Shown: in pieces, positions 46,842-55,187 of the stretch | Layout: each line of letters begins with the position of its first letter | Numbering within the stretch: the stretch's first letter is position 1 | DNA from: Phosphoribacter sp037045045 | GTDB taxonomy: Bacteria > Actinomycetota > Actinomycetes > Actinomycetales > Dermatophilaceae | DNA: 64,000 nucleotides | Reading direction: 5' to 3' | Assembly (NCBI GenBank): GCA_037045045.1 | Contig: JBAOHL010000001.1 | Coordinates: forward strand, 106,643 to 170,642 | Translations under genes and position numbers: made by a program | The notes under the pieces: model-generated | What the model saw: only the letters and a program-made list of their open reading frames with translations | What the model was told of the DNA's origin: nothing | Databases searched by the model: none

Positions 46842-47153
46842 ATGGACCACGTCGTGGGTCATGGAGCGCTGCGCGCGGATTGGGTGGGAGAGGGCGCGTG
46901 TCTGGAACGGGATCCAGACGCGCTCTTCGTCCGCGGCGCAGCGCAACAGCAAGCCAAGGTGGTGTGCCAGCGGTGCCCGGTGATCGCCGAGTGCCTAGCT
47001 GAGGCATTGGACAACCGCACCGAGTTCGGTGTCTGGGGTGGCATGACCGAGCGGGAGCGCCGCGCGTTGCTGCGGCGCAAGCCCAACGTCTCGTCCTGGT
47101 GGAGCATGTTCGAAACCGCCCGCGCCGGGCGCAGCGCCTTCGCGGCATCCTGA
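46842..47153 (+). CDS. WhiB-family iron-sulfur regulator (WhiB4-like)
   Basis: 103 residues. The four cluster-binding Cys (C20, C42, C45, C51), the GVWGG turn (63-67) and an Arg/Lys-rich tail (RERRALLRRK) are all present. Wbl proteins bind a 4Fe-4S cluster and control transcription in redox or wall stress. Position beside ponA2 and the ArsA pair matches mycobacterial whiB4 as I recall it. GGAGGAGG lies upstream of the ATG. Divergent from the PBP gene. Confidence 0.9.
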   Translation: MDHVVGHGALRADWVGEGACLERDPDALFVRGAAQQQAKVVCQRCPVIAECLAEALDNRTEFGVWGGMTERERRALLRRKPNVSSWWSMFETARAGRSAFAAS

Positions 47154-47245
47154 GCGACCCACCCGCTGGTCGGGAGGTCTCGCGCCGGCGAGGAACGCGC
47201 TGATCGGAAGGTCACCCTCCGGCGAGAGCCGCGCCGGGAATGAAG

Positions 47246-48406
47246 CTACTCGCCGGCGAGAGCCGCGCCGATCTCGCGGAGCCCCTCGAGGTCGTGCACG
47301 TCCTGCGGGAGCGCGCCGACCTCGACGACGGGGATGCCGGTGTGCCCGGCCGAAAAGCGGCGGACGAGATTGCGTTGCCGGGCCTCGACGTCCACCAACT
47401 GCGCGTGCAGCGCCAACGCCGCCGCGCTGAGCCCGCGCCCGCGTTCCTCGAGCAGTTCGGCGGCGGCCCGGGCTCGCGCCGCGCTGAGCCCGGTGGCCTC
47501 GACCCGCTGGATCCGGTTGACGACCAGGCCGCGCGGCGGCATACCGTCCTGGGTCAATCGTGCGGCGAAGTAGCTCGCCTCGCGCAGGGCGTCGCGTTCG
47601 GGAGCCGCGACGACGAGGAAGGCCGTGCCCCTGTCCTTGAGCAGGGCGTACGTCGTGTCGGCCCGCTCCCGGAACCCCCCGAACATCGTGTCCAAGGCAC
47701 TGACGAAGGTCTGGACGTCGTGCAGCATCTGCCCGCCAAGCACCGTCGTCAGCGTCTTGGCGACCAGGCCCACGCCGACGTTGAAGATCTTCAGCGAGGC
47801 CCGACCGCCCACCCGAGCCGGCGCCGAGATGAGCCGGATGAACCGGCCGTCGAGGAACGAGCCGAGCCGCTTCGGGGCGTCCAGGAAGTCCAGCGCCGAG
47901 CGGGACGGCGGGGTATCGACGACGACGAGGTCCCAGGTGCCCTCGCGGTCGGCCTGGGCGCGCAGCTGGCCGAGCTTTTCCATGGCCATGTACTCCTGCG
48001 TCCCGGCGAACGAGGAGGACACCGCCTGGTAGAAGGGGTTGTCGAGGATCTGTTGCGCCGCGTCGGGTTTGGCATGCGCGAGCACGACCTCGTCGAAGGT
48101 CCGCTTCATGTCGAGCATCATCGCGTCGAGGCTGCCGCCGGCCGAGGTGTCGACCCCGCTGACCGGGCGCGGGGTGTTGTCCAACTCGACGAGCCCGAGC
48201 GACTGGGCCAGCCGCCGGGCCGGGTCGATGGTGAGCACGACGACATGCCGGCCCTGCTCGGCCGCCCGCAGCCCCAGCGCCGCGGCCGTCGTCGTCTTGC
48301 CCACTCCGCCGGACCCGCAGCACACGACGATGCGGGTATGCCGGTCGCGCAGCAGCGCATCGACGTCCAGGCGAGGGGCCCGCGGGGTCCGGGCGGCGAC
48401 CGTCAC
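47246..48406 (-). CDS. ArsA/Get3-like ATPase, gene 2 of pair
   Basis: 386 residues. Deviant P-loop CGSGGVGKTTTAAALG near residues 30-45, then VVLTIDPARRLAQSLGL and LVVVDTPPSRSALDFL. The family covers arsenite pumps and tail-anchor targeting factors, but no arsenic genes are near; in mycobacteria the paired homologues sit by whiB4 and ponA2. The GTG start overlaps the stop of the first gene (GTGA). The 3' end (GGCGAGAGCCGCGCC) is repeated about 33 bases downstream. Confidence 0.85.
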   Translation of the reverse strand: MTVAARTPRAPRLDVDALLRDRHTRIVVCCGSGGVGKTTTAAALGLRAAEQGRHVVVLTIDPARRLAQSLGLVELDNTPRPVSGVDTSAGGSLDAMMLDMKRTFDEVVLAHAKPDAAQQILDNPFYQAVSSSFAGTQEYMAMEKLGQLRAQADREGTWDLVVVDTPPSRSALDFLDAPKRLGSFLDGRFIRLISAPARVGGRASLKIFNVGVGLVAKTLTTVLGGQMLHDVQTFVSALDTMFGGFRERADTTYALLKDRGTAFLVVAAPERDALREASYFAARLTQDGMPPRGLVVNRIQRVEATGLSAARARAAAELLEERGRGLSAAALALHAQLVDVEARQRNLVRRFSAGHTGIPVVEVGALPQDVHDLEGLREIGAALAGE

Positions 48407-49413
48407 GGGGCCATCCCCTGATCGCCGAGCCAGTCGGCGAGTTCGCCGATCGCGTCGGGGTCGATCCCGTCGGGCAGGGCCGGGACGGTGACGAGGGGCA
48501 GGCCCAAGTCCTCGAGCACGTCCAACTGTTCGTGCTCCAGGGCGAGCCGTTCGGCATACGCCTGGACTTGGGCCGTGAGGGCGCCGACGAGGACCGGGGT
48601 CGCGTCCAGGCCTGCCGCGCCGAGGTCGGCCGCGAAGCTGGTCGGGTCGAGTTCCGGGGCCGTCGGGGGCACCGGGCCGTCGTCGAGTGCCGTGACCCGG
48701 GCCTGGTTGACGACGACCGCGCCGAGCGGCATACCGATCGCGCGCATCGCCGCCACGGCGTCGACGGTTTCCTGGACCGGCATCTCCTCGAGGAGGGTGA
48801 CGACGTGCACACGGGTCCGCTCGGAGTGCAGCAATTCGGTGATGGAGTCGGCCTGCGAGCGGATCGGCCCGACCCGGGCAAGGCCGGCGACCTCTGCTCC
48901 GACGGAGAGGAATCTCGCGACCCGGCCGGTCGGCGGGGCATCCAAGACGATGGCGTCGTAGGCGAGGTCCTCGGGACTGCTGTCGCGGTGGTGGCGATCG
49001 TCCTTGCGCCGCCGGCTCGCCTCGTAGACCCGGCCGATGAGCAGCACGTCGCGAACCCCAGGGGCGATCGTCGTCGCGAAGTCGATGGCGCCGAAGCGCT
49101 CGAGCACACCGCCGGCCCGACCCAGGTGGTAGAAGAGTTGGAGGTACTCCAGCAGCGCCTTCTTCGCGTCGACGCACAGCCCGAACACCTCTCCGCCGCG
49201 ATCGGCGCCGGCCACGAGGGTTTCGGTGGTCCCGAGCGGCGGTACGTCGAAGGTCTGGCTGATGCCCTGCCGCTCCTCGACTTCGGCGAGCAGCACCCGT
49301 CGACCCCGATCGGCCAGGGCCAGGGCCAACGCCGCGGCGATCGTCGTCTTGCCGGTCCCTCCCTTGCCGGTGACGACGTGCAGGCGCGCGTCGGGCCAGC
49401 CGAGGTCGGACAT
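48403..49413 (-). CDS. ArsA/Get3-like ATPase, gene 1 of pair
   Basis: 336 residues. P-loop GKGGTGKTTIAAALALALA near 16-34, LLAEVEERQGISQTF and YDAIVLDAPPTGRVARFL. Shorter than its partner and with a distinct C-terminal domain, so the two probably form a heterodimer. The ATG at 49413 is chosen because upstream frame is only minisatellite. No GET-pathway partner is near. Confidence 0.85.
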   Translation of the reverse strand: MSDLGWPDARLHVVTGKGGTGKTTIAAALALALADRGRRVLLAEVEERQGISQTFDVPPLGTTETLVAGADRGGEVFGLCVDAKKALLEYLQLFYHLGRAGGVLERFGAIDFATTIAPGVRDVLLIGRVYEASRRRKDDRHHRDSSPEDLAYDAIVLDAPPTGRVARFLSVGAEVAGLARVGPIRSQADSITELLHSERTRVHVVTLLEEMPVQETVDAVAAMRAIGMPLGAVVVNQARVTALDDGPVPPTAPELDPTSFAADLGAAGLDATPVLVGALTAQVQAYAERLALEHEQLDVLEDLGLPLVTVPALPDGIDPDAIGELADWLGDQGMAP

Positions 49414-49511
49414 GCTGCCCAGGGTATGCCGTGGACCCGGCCTCCCGGCGTGGTGGTCCCGGGTCGCCGCACCCGCACCCCGGGGGCTGCCGCCTACCGC
49501 CCGGCCGCGCC

Positions 49512-49868
49512 CCGGTTTGCCGGAATCGGTGGCCCCAGGCCTGCCGGAATCGGTGGCCCCAGGCCTGCCGGAATCGGTGGCCCCAGGCCTGCCGGGAATC
49601 GGTGGGCCGCGCGCTGCCGCGCCCCGGTCTGTCGCTGCCGCGCCCCGGTCTGTCGCTGCCGCGCCCCGGTCTGTCGCTGCCGCGCCCCGGTCTGTCGCTG
49701 CCGCGCCCCGGTCTGTCGCTGCCGCGCCCCGGTCTGTCGCTGCCGCGCCCCGGTCTGTCGCTGCCGCGCCCCGGTCTGTCGCTGCCGCGCCCCGGTCTGT
49801 CGCTGCCGCGCCCCGGTCTGTCGCTGCCGCGCCCCGGTCTGTCGCTGCCGCGCCCCGGCCTGCCGTCG
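49512..49868. repeat. Two adjoining minisatellites
   Basis: Four units of a 24-base sequence (GCCTGCCGGAATCGGTGGCC core, about 49,512-49,605) are followed by twelve units of 21 bases (GCTGCCGCGCCCCGGTCTGTC is one unit minus its last base) to about 49,868. The units are nearly identical, suggesting recent expansion. Long open frames across them are a by-product of the repeat. Confidence 0.9.
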
Positions 49869-49914
49869 CCGCGGGTGGAACCGAGCGGGTTCGGTGGGCC
49901 GGGGGCTCTCCCTC

Positions 49915-49978
49915 GCCGCGAGTGGAGCCGAGGTGGTGGTTCAGGGCCGGCCAAGCGACCCTTCGGCTCCACTCACGG
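49915..49978. repeat. Palindromic element copy 3
   Basis: Arms CCGCGAGTGGAGCC and GGCTCCACTCACGG; core GGTTCAGGGCCGGCCAAGCG. The same family as the copies at 8.8-9.3 kb. Confidence 0.75.
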
Positions 49979-50014
49979 CGCGGGACGGGGGACGAGTCGT
50001 GCAGGCGCATCGAT

Positions 50015-50920
50015 TCAGCGTCCGCTCCGCGCCACGAGCGCCCGCCGGAGACGATCCAGCATCTCGGCCCGAAGATCGGGGCGCAGCAGGTCGGCCGCCG
50101 TGATCCGAATGACGCGCCACCCCCGATCCTCGAGAATCTGGATGCGCCTCAAGTCGGCCCGCCACTGCCCAGGGCTACTCCGGTGCAGATCCCCCTCGTA
50201 CTCGACGATGAGGCGCGCCTGCGGCCATACGAAATCAGCCCGCGCGAGCCATTCGCCGTCCTCGATGATGTCGGCGTTCAACAGCGGCTCGGGCAGCCCC
50301 GCGGCGAGGAACTCCAATCGAGCCCGAGTCTCCATGGGCGAGCCGCTGCCCACCCTGAGGGAGGGCAAGGCTGCCCGGAGCCGTCGGACACCGCGGTGCC
50401 CGGTGCGGGCGGCGACGGCCTCGACGAGATCCGCCGGGCCACCGGGGCACTTGTTGAGTACCCAGTCGCCGGCGACCACGAGGTCCAACGGCTCCAACGT
50501 GGCACCGAGGTCGCACCAGGTGTCGAGCAAACCCGTCGCCGGAAGCAGGCGCAGCTGCGTCGTTCGGCGTCCTTCGAGGCCCCGATGCCCGCAGACTTCG
50601 GGGCGGTGGATCGGTGCCGACGCTGTGGGCCGAATCGTGTGAACCGGATCGCCGACCCGCCATGGTGCCGGAAGCGGTATGCCGTGTAGCTCGGCGGCCG
50701 TGACGTGCGAGTAGGCGAACGGTCGGGGCAGGGCAACGGCGAGGGCTGTGCAGTGATCGAGGAGGGTCCTCGGCGGGGGGTGTACCCGCACACCCCGAGT
50801 CGGAGCGCTGAGGGAGGTATGGCGCAGCCGGGTCGGCAGAACACCCGCGGCCCGAGCCTCGGCGACCGTGAACGGACCGGCGGCCAACGCGCTGGGGAGG
50901 TCGAGGCGGCGTGCTGGCAC
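50015..50920 (-). CDS. AbiEi/DUF559-type protein with Vsr-like nuclease fold
   Basis: 301 residues, GTG start. An N-terminal AbiEi-like winged-helix region (PARRLDLPSALAAGPFTVAEARAAGVLPTRL...) precedes a C-terminal endonuclease-like domain (ARADFVWPQARLIVEYEGDLHR... LRRIQILEDRGWRVIRITAADL), with the Asp and Glu expected of the PD-(D/E)xK group. Such stand-alone genes are frequent in actinobacteria and their role is not settled; a defence or toxin-antitoxin origin is often proposed. No partner toxin is adjacent. It lies in the repeat-rich part of the window. Confidence 0.75.
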   Translation of the reverse strand: MPARRLDLPSALAAGPFTVAEARAAGVLPTRLRHTSLSAPTRGVRVHPPPRTLLDHCTALAVALPRPFAYSHVTAAELHGIPLPAPWRVGDPVHTIRPTASAPIHRPEVCGHRGLEGRRTTQLRLLPATGLLDTWCDLGATLEPLDLVVAGDWVLNKCPGGPADLVEAVAARTGHRGVRRLRAALPSLRVGSGSPMETRARLEFLAAGLPEPLLNADIIEDGEWLARADFVWPQARLIVEYEGDLHRSSPGQWRADLRRIQILEDRGWRVIRITAADLLRPDLRAEMLDRLRRALVARSGR

Positions 50921-51149
50921 CCGCCCAGCGTCGCGGCATACCGCCCGCCGGCGCTGAGGTCATCCACAGTCACGACGAGTGGACGCAGGCCCCGGTGGTG
51001 TGAACCCAGGGGTCCGAGGGTGGCGCCGGGCCCCCGGGCGTGGCCCTCCCCGGGGCGTGGAGCCAGCTCCCCGGGGCGAGACCCACCCTGGCGAGACCGA
51101 CCCTGGCGAGACCGACCCTGGCGAGACCCACCCTGGCGAGGCCCACGCT

Positions 51150-51211
51150 GGCGAGTGGAGCCGCGGTGTCGCTACCCGGCCGCTGAAGCACCACTTCGGC
51201 TCCACTCACGG
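51150..51211. repeat. Palindromic element copy 4
   Basis: Arms GCGAGTGGAGCC and GGCTCCACTCACGG. It begins exactly where the 15-base tandem repeats end. Confidence 0.75.
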
Positions 51212-51213
51212 AG

Positions 51214-51425
51214 GTGGGTTCGTCAACCACAGACAAGTGGGTTCGGTAGCCACAGACAACGGGTGTGTCGGCACCGGCCCGAGTGCCGTCGCCGACAAGC
51301 GCCGGCGTCCAGGGATCGCGGGACGGGCTGCCGCGAAGGGCACCGCGGTCGTCACCAGGTCCTGCGAGTGGAGCCCTGGTGTCGCTTCGTCCGGTCTGAA
51401 GCACCACTTCGGCTCCACTCACGGA
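51214..51425 (+). repeat. Large direct duplication, copy A
   Basis: Pairs with 51493-51703. By eye the copies differ at about eight positions in 210 bases. Includes palindromic element copy 5 (51364-51425). Confidence 0.8.
51364..51425. repeat. Palindromic element copy 5
   Basis: Arms GCGAGTGGAGCC and GGCTCCACTCACGG; core TGTCGCTTCGTCCGGTCTGA. Confidence 0.75.
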
Positions 51426-51492
51426 CGTGGGTCGTCAGCCACAGACACGTGGGTCGTCAACCACAGACAAGTGGGTCGTCAACCACAGACAA

Positions 51493-51703
51493 GTGGGTTC
51501 GTCAGCCACAGACAAGTGGGTTCGGCAGCCACAGACAACGGGTGTGTCGGCACCGGCCCGAGTACCGTCGTCGACAAGCGCCGGCGTCCAGGGATCGCGG
51601 GACGGGCTGCCGCGAAGGGCACCGCGGTCGTCACCAGGCCCTACGAGTGGAGCCCTGGTGTCGCTTCGTCCGGTCTGAAGCACCACTTCGGCTCCAGTCG
51701 CGG
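51493..51703 (+). repeat. Large direct duplication, copy B
   Basis: Second copy of the ~210-base unit. It ends in palindromic element copy 6 (51642-51703). Confidence 0.8.
51642..51703. repeat. Palindromic element copy 6
   Basis: Arms ACGAGTGGAGCC and GGCTCCAGTCGCGG; the core is the same as copy 5. Confidence 0.75.
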
Positions 51704-51804
51704 ATGGGGGGCCAGGGCGGCCTGGCCGGGAAACACGGCGTCGGCCCCACTCGCGAGATCCGAGGGCGGCGAGGCTCAGCGCCGGGGTCGATACAGTGAG
51801 CACC

Positions 51805-51960
51805 ATGACCACGTGGGAGTACGCCACCGTGCCGATCATCGTGCACGCGACCAAGCAGATCCTCGACCAGTGGGGATCGGACGGCTGGGAGCTCGTCCAG
51901 ATCGTCCCCGGGCCTGACGGCGCCGGGCTCGTGGCCTACCTCAAGCGTCCGACGAACTGA
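51805..51960 (+). CDS. Small DUF4177-type protein
   Basis: 51 residues: TTWEYATVPIIVHATKQILDQWGSDGWELVQIV... The WEY...LDQWGSDGWELV pattern is typical of DUF4177-type small proteins. TACAGT (51792-51797) is seven bases before ATG 51805, so the mRNA is probably leaderless. It is followed after 12 bases by ridA. In mycobacteria a like-sized gene lies at the same place, as I recall. Function unknown. Confidence 0.8.
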   Translation: MTTWEYATVPIIVHATKQILDQWGSDGWELVQIVPGPDGAGLVAYLKRPTN

Positions 51961-51972
51961 ACGGAGAGGTCC

Positions 51973-52446
51973 ATGAGCGCCGTCGAAGAGCGTCTGGCCG
52001 GGCTCGGACTCGCCGTCCCGCAGGTCGCCGCACCCGTCGCGGCATACGTGCCGGCCGTGCAGGACGGGCACCTGGTGTTCACCTCCGGCCAGTTGCCCAT
52101 GGTGTCCGGGGTGCTCGCCGCGACCGGCAAGGTCGGCGACGCCGAGGGGCTGGTCAGCCCCGCCGAGGCCAAGGCCCTGGCCCAGACCTGCGCCCTCAAC
52201 GCCATCGCCGCGGTCAAGTCGGTCATCGGCGACCTCGACCGCGTCACCCGGGTCATCAAGGTCGTCGGGTTCGTCGCCTCCGACCCGGCGTTCACCGGTC
52301 AGCCCGGCGTCGTCAACGGGGCCAGCGAACTGCTCGGGGCGGCCTTCGGCGATGCCGGGGTGCACGCCCGTTCCGCCGTGGGGGTCTCGTCGCTGCCGCT
52401 GGATGCCCCTGTCGAGGTCGAGCTCACCGTCTCGGTGCGCGACTGA
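51973..52446 (+). CDS. RidA-family protein
   Basis: 157 residues. YjgF/RidA fold: YVPAVQDGHLVFTSGQLPMV near the N-terminus, NAIAAVKSVIGDLDRVTRVIKVVGFVASDPAF, and ARSAVGVSSLPLDAPVEVELTVSV at the end. RidA hydrolyses reactive enamines/imines, but the longer actinobacterial group may differ: the Arg usually binding the substrate carboxylate is in HARSAVG. A GGAGAGG site precedes the ATG. Confidence 0.85.
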   Translation: MSAVEERLAGLGLAVPQVAAPVAAYVPAVQDGHLVFTSGQLPMVSGVLAATGKVGDAEGLVSPAEAKALAQTCALNAIAAVKSVIGDLDRVTRVIKVVGFVASDPAFTGQPGVVNGASELLGAAFGDAGVHARSAVGVSSLPLDAPVEVELTVSVRD

Positions 52447-52495
52447 CCCAGCCACCCGGCATACGACGCGGTATGCCGTTCCCCGAGGAGGCATC

Positions 52496-53368
52496 GTGAC
52501 CATCCGCGACTTCGTCGTCGGGAACACGCCCCAGGCTCAGGAGAAGGCCCAGCGCCACTACCGCAAGGTCTTCGACAACCCGCCGGAGCAGCCGGCCGCC
52601 CCTCGGCCCGCGGCCACCGTCATGCTCGTACGCGACGGCGACCACGGCATGGAGGTGTTCATGCTCAAGCGAGTGGCGTCGATGGACTTCGCGCCGAGTT
52701 CGATGGTCTTTCCCGGTGGGGGGATCGACGGGCGCGACGACGCCGAACTGCCGTGGGCCGGCCCGGGGGTGCTCGCTTGGGCGGCCCGTCTGGCCTGCGA
52801 CGACCACAAGGCCCGGATGCTCGTCGTCGCCGCGGCCCGCGAGGTGTTCGAGGAGTGCGGGGTACTGCTTGCGAGCCAGACCGAGGCCGGGCCGCTCGTC
52901 GACGCCAAGGACCCCAAGTGGCGGCAGGCCCGCGACCAGCTCAATGCCCGCGAGATCTCCTTGGGCGAGTTGCTCGCCCGCAACTCGCTGCTGCTGCGCA
53001 CCGACCTGCTCCGGGCCCACGCGCACTGGACCACCCCGACCGCCGAACCGCGCCGGTTCGACACGCGGTTCTTCGTCGCGCTCATGCCCGAGCACCAGCA
53101 CGCCGACGCGGACACCAGCGAAGCCGAGCACGGGGTCTGGGTGCGGCCCGCCGACCTGCTGGCCGACTGCGCCGCCGGCCAGGCGCAGCTGCTGCCGCCG
53201 ACGATCACCTGCGTCGAGGACATGGTCGGCGCGCCGTCGGCTCAGGCGTTCTTCGACGACGAGCCGGTGATCCGGCGCATCCAGCCCGTCGTGACGATGC
53301 TCGATGACGGTCGAGTGGTATTCCGCGTCGACACCGCGGGCGCTTCGGCCGCCCCGGAGCACGGCTGA
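52496..53368 (+). CDS. Nudix hydrolase of the NUDT7/NUDT19 (CoA diphosphatase-like) type
   Basis: 290 residues. The Nudix box is split by an insert: FPGGGIDGRDD ... VVAAAREVFEECGVLLA, as in the NUDT19-like group. The REVFEECG part with the metal-binding Glu pair is intact. The substrate is unproven; acyl-CoA/CoA is likely. GTG 52496 has GAGGAGG upstream. Between it and ridA lies an inverted octamer pair (CGGCATAC and GTATGCCG, 52459-52475). Confidence 0.85.
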   Translation: MTIRDFVVGNTPQAQEKAQRHYRKVFDNPPEQPAAPRPAATVMLVRDGDHGMEVFMLKRVASMDFAPSSMVFPGGGIDGRDDAELPWAGPGVLAWAARLACDDHKARMLVVAAAREVFEECGVLLASQTEAGPLVDAKDPKWRQARDQLNAREISLGELLARNSLLLRTDLLRAHAHWTTPTAEPRRFDTRFFVALMPEHQHADADTSEAEHGVWVRPADLLADCAAGQAQLLPPTITCVEDMVGAPSAQAFFDDEPVIRRIQPVVTMLDDGRVVFRVDTAGASAAPEHG

Positions 53369-53413
53369 AACCCGAGCCGACCCGCCCCCAATCCTGGCGA
53401 AGGACGACGCACC

Positions 53414-54229
53414 GTGACGGCATACGACCAGTCGACGCAGGCCGGGCGGACGTGGGCCTCCGGTCCGGTGACCGATCGCGCCTACTGCGTGCTGGCCGGT
53501 AACCCCGGGGTGATGACCCTCGACGGGACGAACACGTGGGTCCTGCGGGAGCCCGGCTCCCACGAATGCGTCGTCATCGACCCGGGGCCACTCGACGAGT
53601 CCCACCTGCAGCGGGTCATGACGGCAGCCACCCGCGACGACGGGCGAGTCGCGCTGACCCTGCTCACCCACGACCACGCCGACCACGCCGAGGCGGCCAC
53701 GCGTTTCGGCGAACTCAGCGGTGCGCCCGTGCGCCAGCTCGGCCGATCCCACGACGACCTTGCCGACGGAGACCGGCTCGTCGTCGGCGGTCTGGAGCTG
53801 CTCGTCGTCACGACACCGGGGCACACCGGCGACTCGCTGTCGTTCCTGCTGACCGCCGAGAACGCCCTCCTGACCGGGGACACCGTCCTCGGGCGTGGGA
53901 CGACCGTCGTGGCCTGGCCGGACGGCAAGCTCGTGGACTACCTGCACTCGCTCGGGCGCATCGAACACCTCACCCTGGCCGGCACGGTGACCCGGATCCT
54001 GCCCGGACACGGCCCCGATCTCCCCGACGCGGCTGGGGTGCTCCGCTTCTACCTCGAACACCGCGCGGAGCGGCTCGACCAGGTGCGCGCCGCCGTCGCG
54101 TCGGGCGCCCGCACGCCGAGGGAGGTCGTCGAGATCGCGTATACCGATGCCCCGCAAGCGAACTGGGCTGCGGCGGAACTCAGCGTGCGGGCTCAGTTGG
54201 ACTACTTGCACGCCCACCTGGCCGGGTGA
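53414..54229 (+). CDS. MBL-fold hydrolase with C-terminal winged helix (LACTB2-like)
   Basis: 271 residues. Metal motif THDHADHAE near residue 78, then TPGHTGDSLSF, LTGDTVLGRGTTV and RILPGHGPD. The C-terminal helical domain (RTPREVVEIAYTD... AAELSVRAQLDYLHAHL) matches the winged-helix tail of LACTB2-like hydrolases, a group including RNA-cleaving enzymes. The equivalent mycobacterial gene (from memory Rv3677c) also neighbours crp. GTG start with GAAGGA upstream. Confidence 0.85.
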   Translation: MTAYDQSTQAGRTWASGPVTDRAYCVLAGNPGVMTLDGTNTWVLREPGSHECVVIDPGPLDESHLQRVMTAATRDDGRVALTLLTHDHADHAEAATRFGELSGAPVRQLGRSHDDLADGDRLVVGGLELLVVTTPGHTGDSLSFLLTAENALLTGDTVLGRGTTVVAWPDGKLVDYLHSLGRIEHLTLAGTVTRILPGHGPDLPDAAGVLRFYLEHRAERLDQVRAAVASGARTPREVVEIAYTDAPQANWAAAELSVRAQLDYLHAHLAG

Positions 54230-54256
54230 GCCGGCGCGGCGCCGGTCGAGCGCCGC

Positions 54257-54934
54257 TCAGCGGGCGCGGCGCTTGAGACGTTCGACGTCCATGAGCAACA
54301 CGGCCCGGGCTTCGAGCCGCAGCCAGCCGCGGGTGGCGAAGTCGGCCAGGGCCTTGTTCACCGTCTCCCGGGAAGCGCCGACGAGCTGGGCCAGCTCTTC
54401 CTGGGTGAGGTCGTGGCTGACCATGACCCCGTCCTCCACCGGCCGCCCGAACCGGTTGGCCAGGTCGAGCAACGCCTTGGCGACCCGGCCCGGAACGTCG
54501 GTGAAGACGAGGTCTGCGAGGTGTTCGTTGGTGCGGCGCAGCCGCTTGGCCAGGGCCGCGAGCAGGGCCTTGGAGACTTCGGGCCGGCCGGACAGCAGCG
54601 TGGTCAACGAGTCGTTGGTCAAGCCCATGAGCTGAGTCTCGGCGACGGCGGTCGCGGTCATCGTCCGAGGCCCGGGATCGAACAGGCTCAGCTCGCCGAA
54701 CATCTCGCCGGGTCCGAGGATGGCGATGAGGTTCTCGCGGCCGTCGCTGCTCGTGCGGCCGAGCTTCACCTTGCCCTCGCCGATGATGTAGAGCGCGTCG
54801 CCCTGGTCTCCCTCGTGGAAGAGGATGTCGCCACGCTCCAGGCGTGAACTGCTCATCTCGTGCAGCAACGCCTGGGCGGCTTCGTTGTCCAAGGTTGCGA
54901 AGAGCGGGGCTCGCCTCACCACGTCGTGATCCAC
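54257..54934 (-). CDS. crp: Crp/Fnr-family cAMP receptor-type regulator
   Basis: 225 residues. The cyclic-nucleotide domain has GEMFGELSLFDPGPRTMTATA, where Glu, Arg and Thr match the cAMP-binding cassette. The helix-turn-helix is LTQEELAQLVGASRETVNKALADF, recognising TGTGA-type sites. It corresponds to actinobacterial Crp/GlxR, a global regulator. GTG start at 54934. Convergent with the MBL gene, 27 bases apart. Confidence 0.95.
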   Translation of the reverse strand: MDHDVVRRAPLFATLDNEAAQALLHEMSSSRLERGDILFHEGDQGDALYIIGEGKVKLGRTSSDGRENLIAILGPGEMFGELSLFDPGPRTMTATAVAETQLMGLTNDSLTTLLSGRPEVSKALLAALAKRLRRTNEHLADLVFTDVPGRVAKALLDLANRFGRPVEDGVMVSHDLTQEELAQLVGASRETVNKALADFATRGWLRLEARAVLLMDVERLKRRAR

Positions 54935-55187
54935 GTCGCACAGTGTGCCACGTCACGTCTCGTTGCAGCAGGGGCGGGCGTGGCCGGTGGGGTTGGGGCC
55001 GGAGCCGCCCGGACCGGATCGACGCCCAGTCCGGGCCACCCGGCATACCGGGCATGGCCGAGGGTATGCCGCATGGGGCGCGACACCCGACGACACCGGT
55101 ATGCCGAGGAGGCGCCGGCGGGCCGGAACGCCCATCCGGGAGGGCCAGCGCGCCGAAACCCCCATCCGGGAGCCGTACCCTGTCCCC
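54935..55187. promoter_or_regulatory. Spacer between crp and nth
   Basis: About 250 bases with no gene. It has three octamers, two as an inverted pair (55042 and 55066 region) and one at 55098. A short direct repeat (CCCATCCGGGAG, about 55,130 and 55,162) is next to the nth -10 box TACCCT (55176-55181). Confidence 0.5.

Larger units (their letters stand above)
50921..51804. repeat. Repeat cluster without a gene
   Basis: About 885 bases. It holds five 15-base units (GCGAGACCGACCCTG, 51076-51150), three palindromic elements, a 22-23-base tandem repeat (GTGGGTCGTCAACCACAGAC core, mainly 51426-51540) and a ~210-base direct duplication (51214-51425 and 51493-51703). No credible coding sequence is seen. 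Confidence 0.8.

Noticed and set aside
49613..49868. CRISPR array
   Set aside because: Units are contiguous 21-base repeats with no spacers, and no cas genes are near. It is a minisatellite.
50979..51917. A 300-codon plus-strand gene across the repeat cluster
   Set aside because: The frame is open only because repeats are GC-rich; the protein is low-complexity, has no family match and overlaps the real DUF4177 gene.
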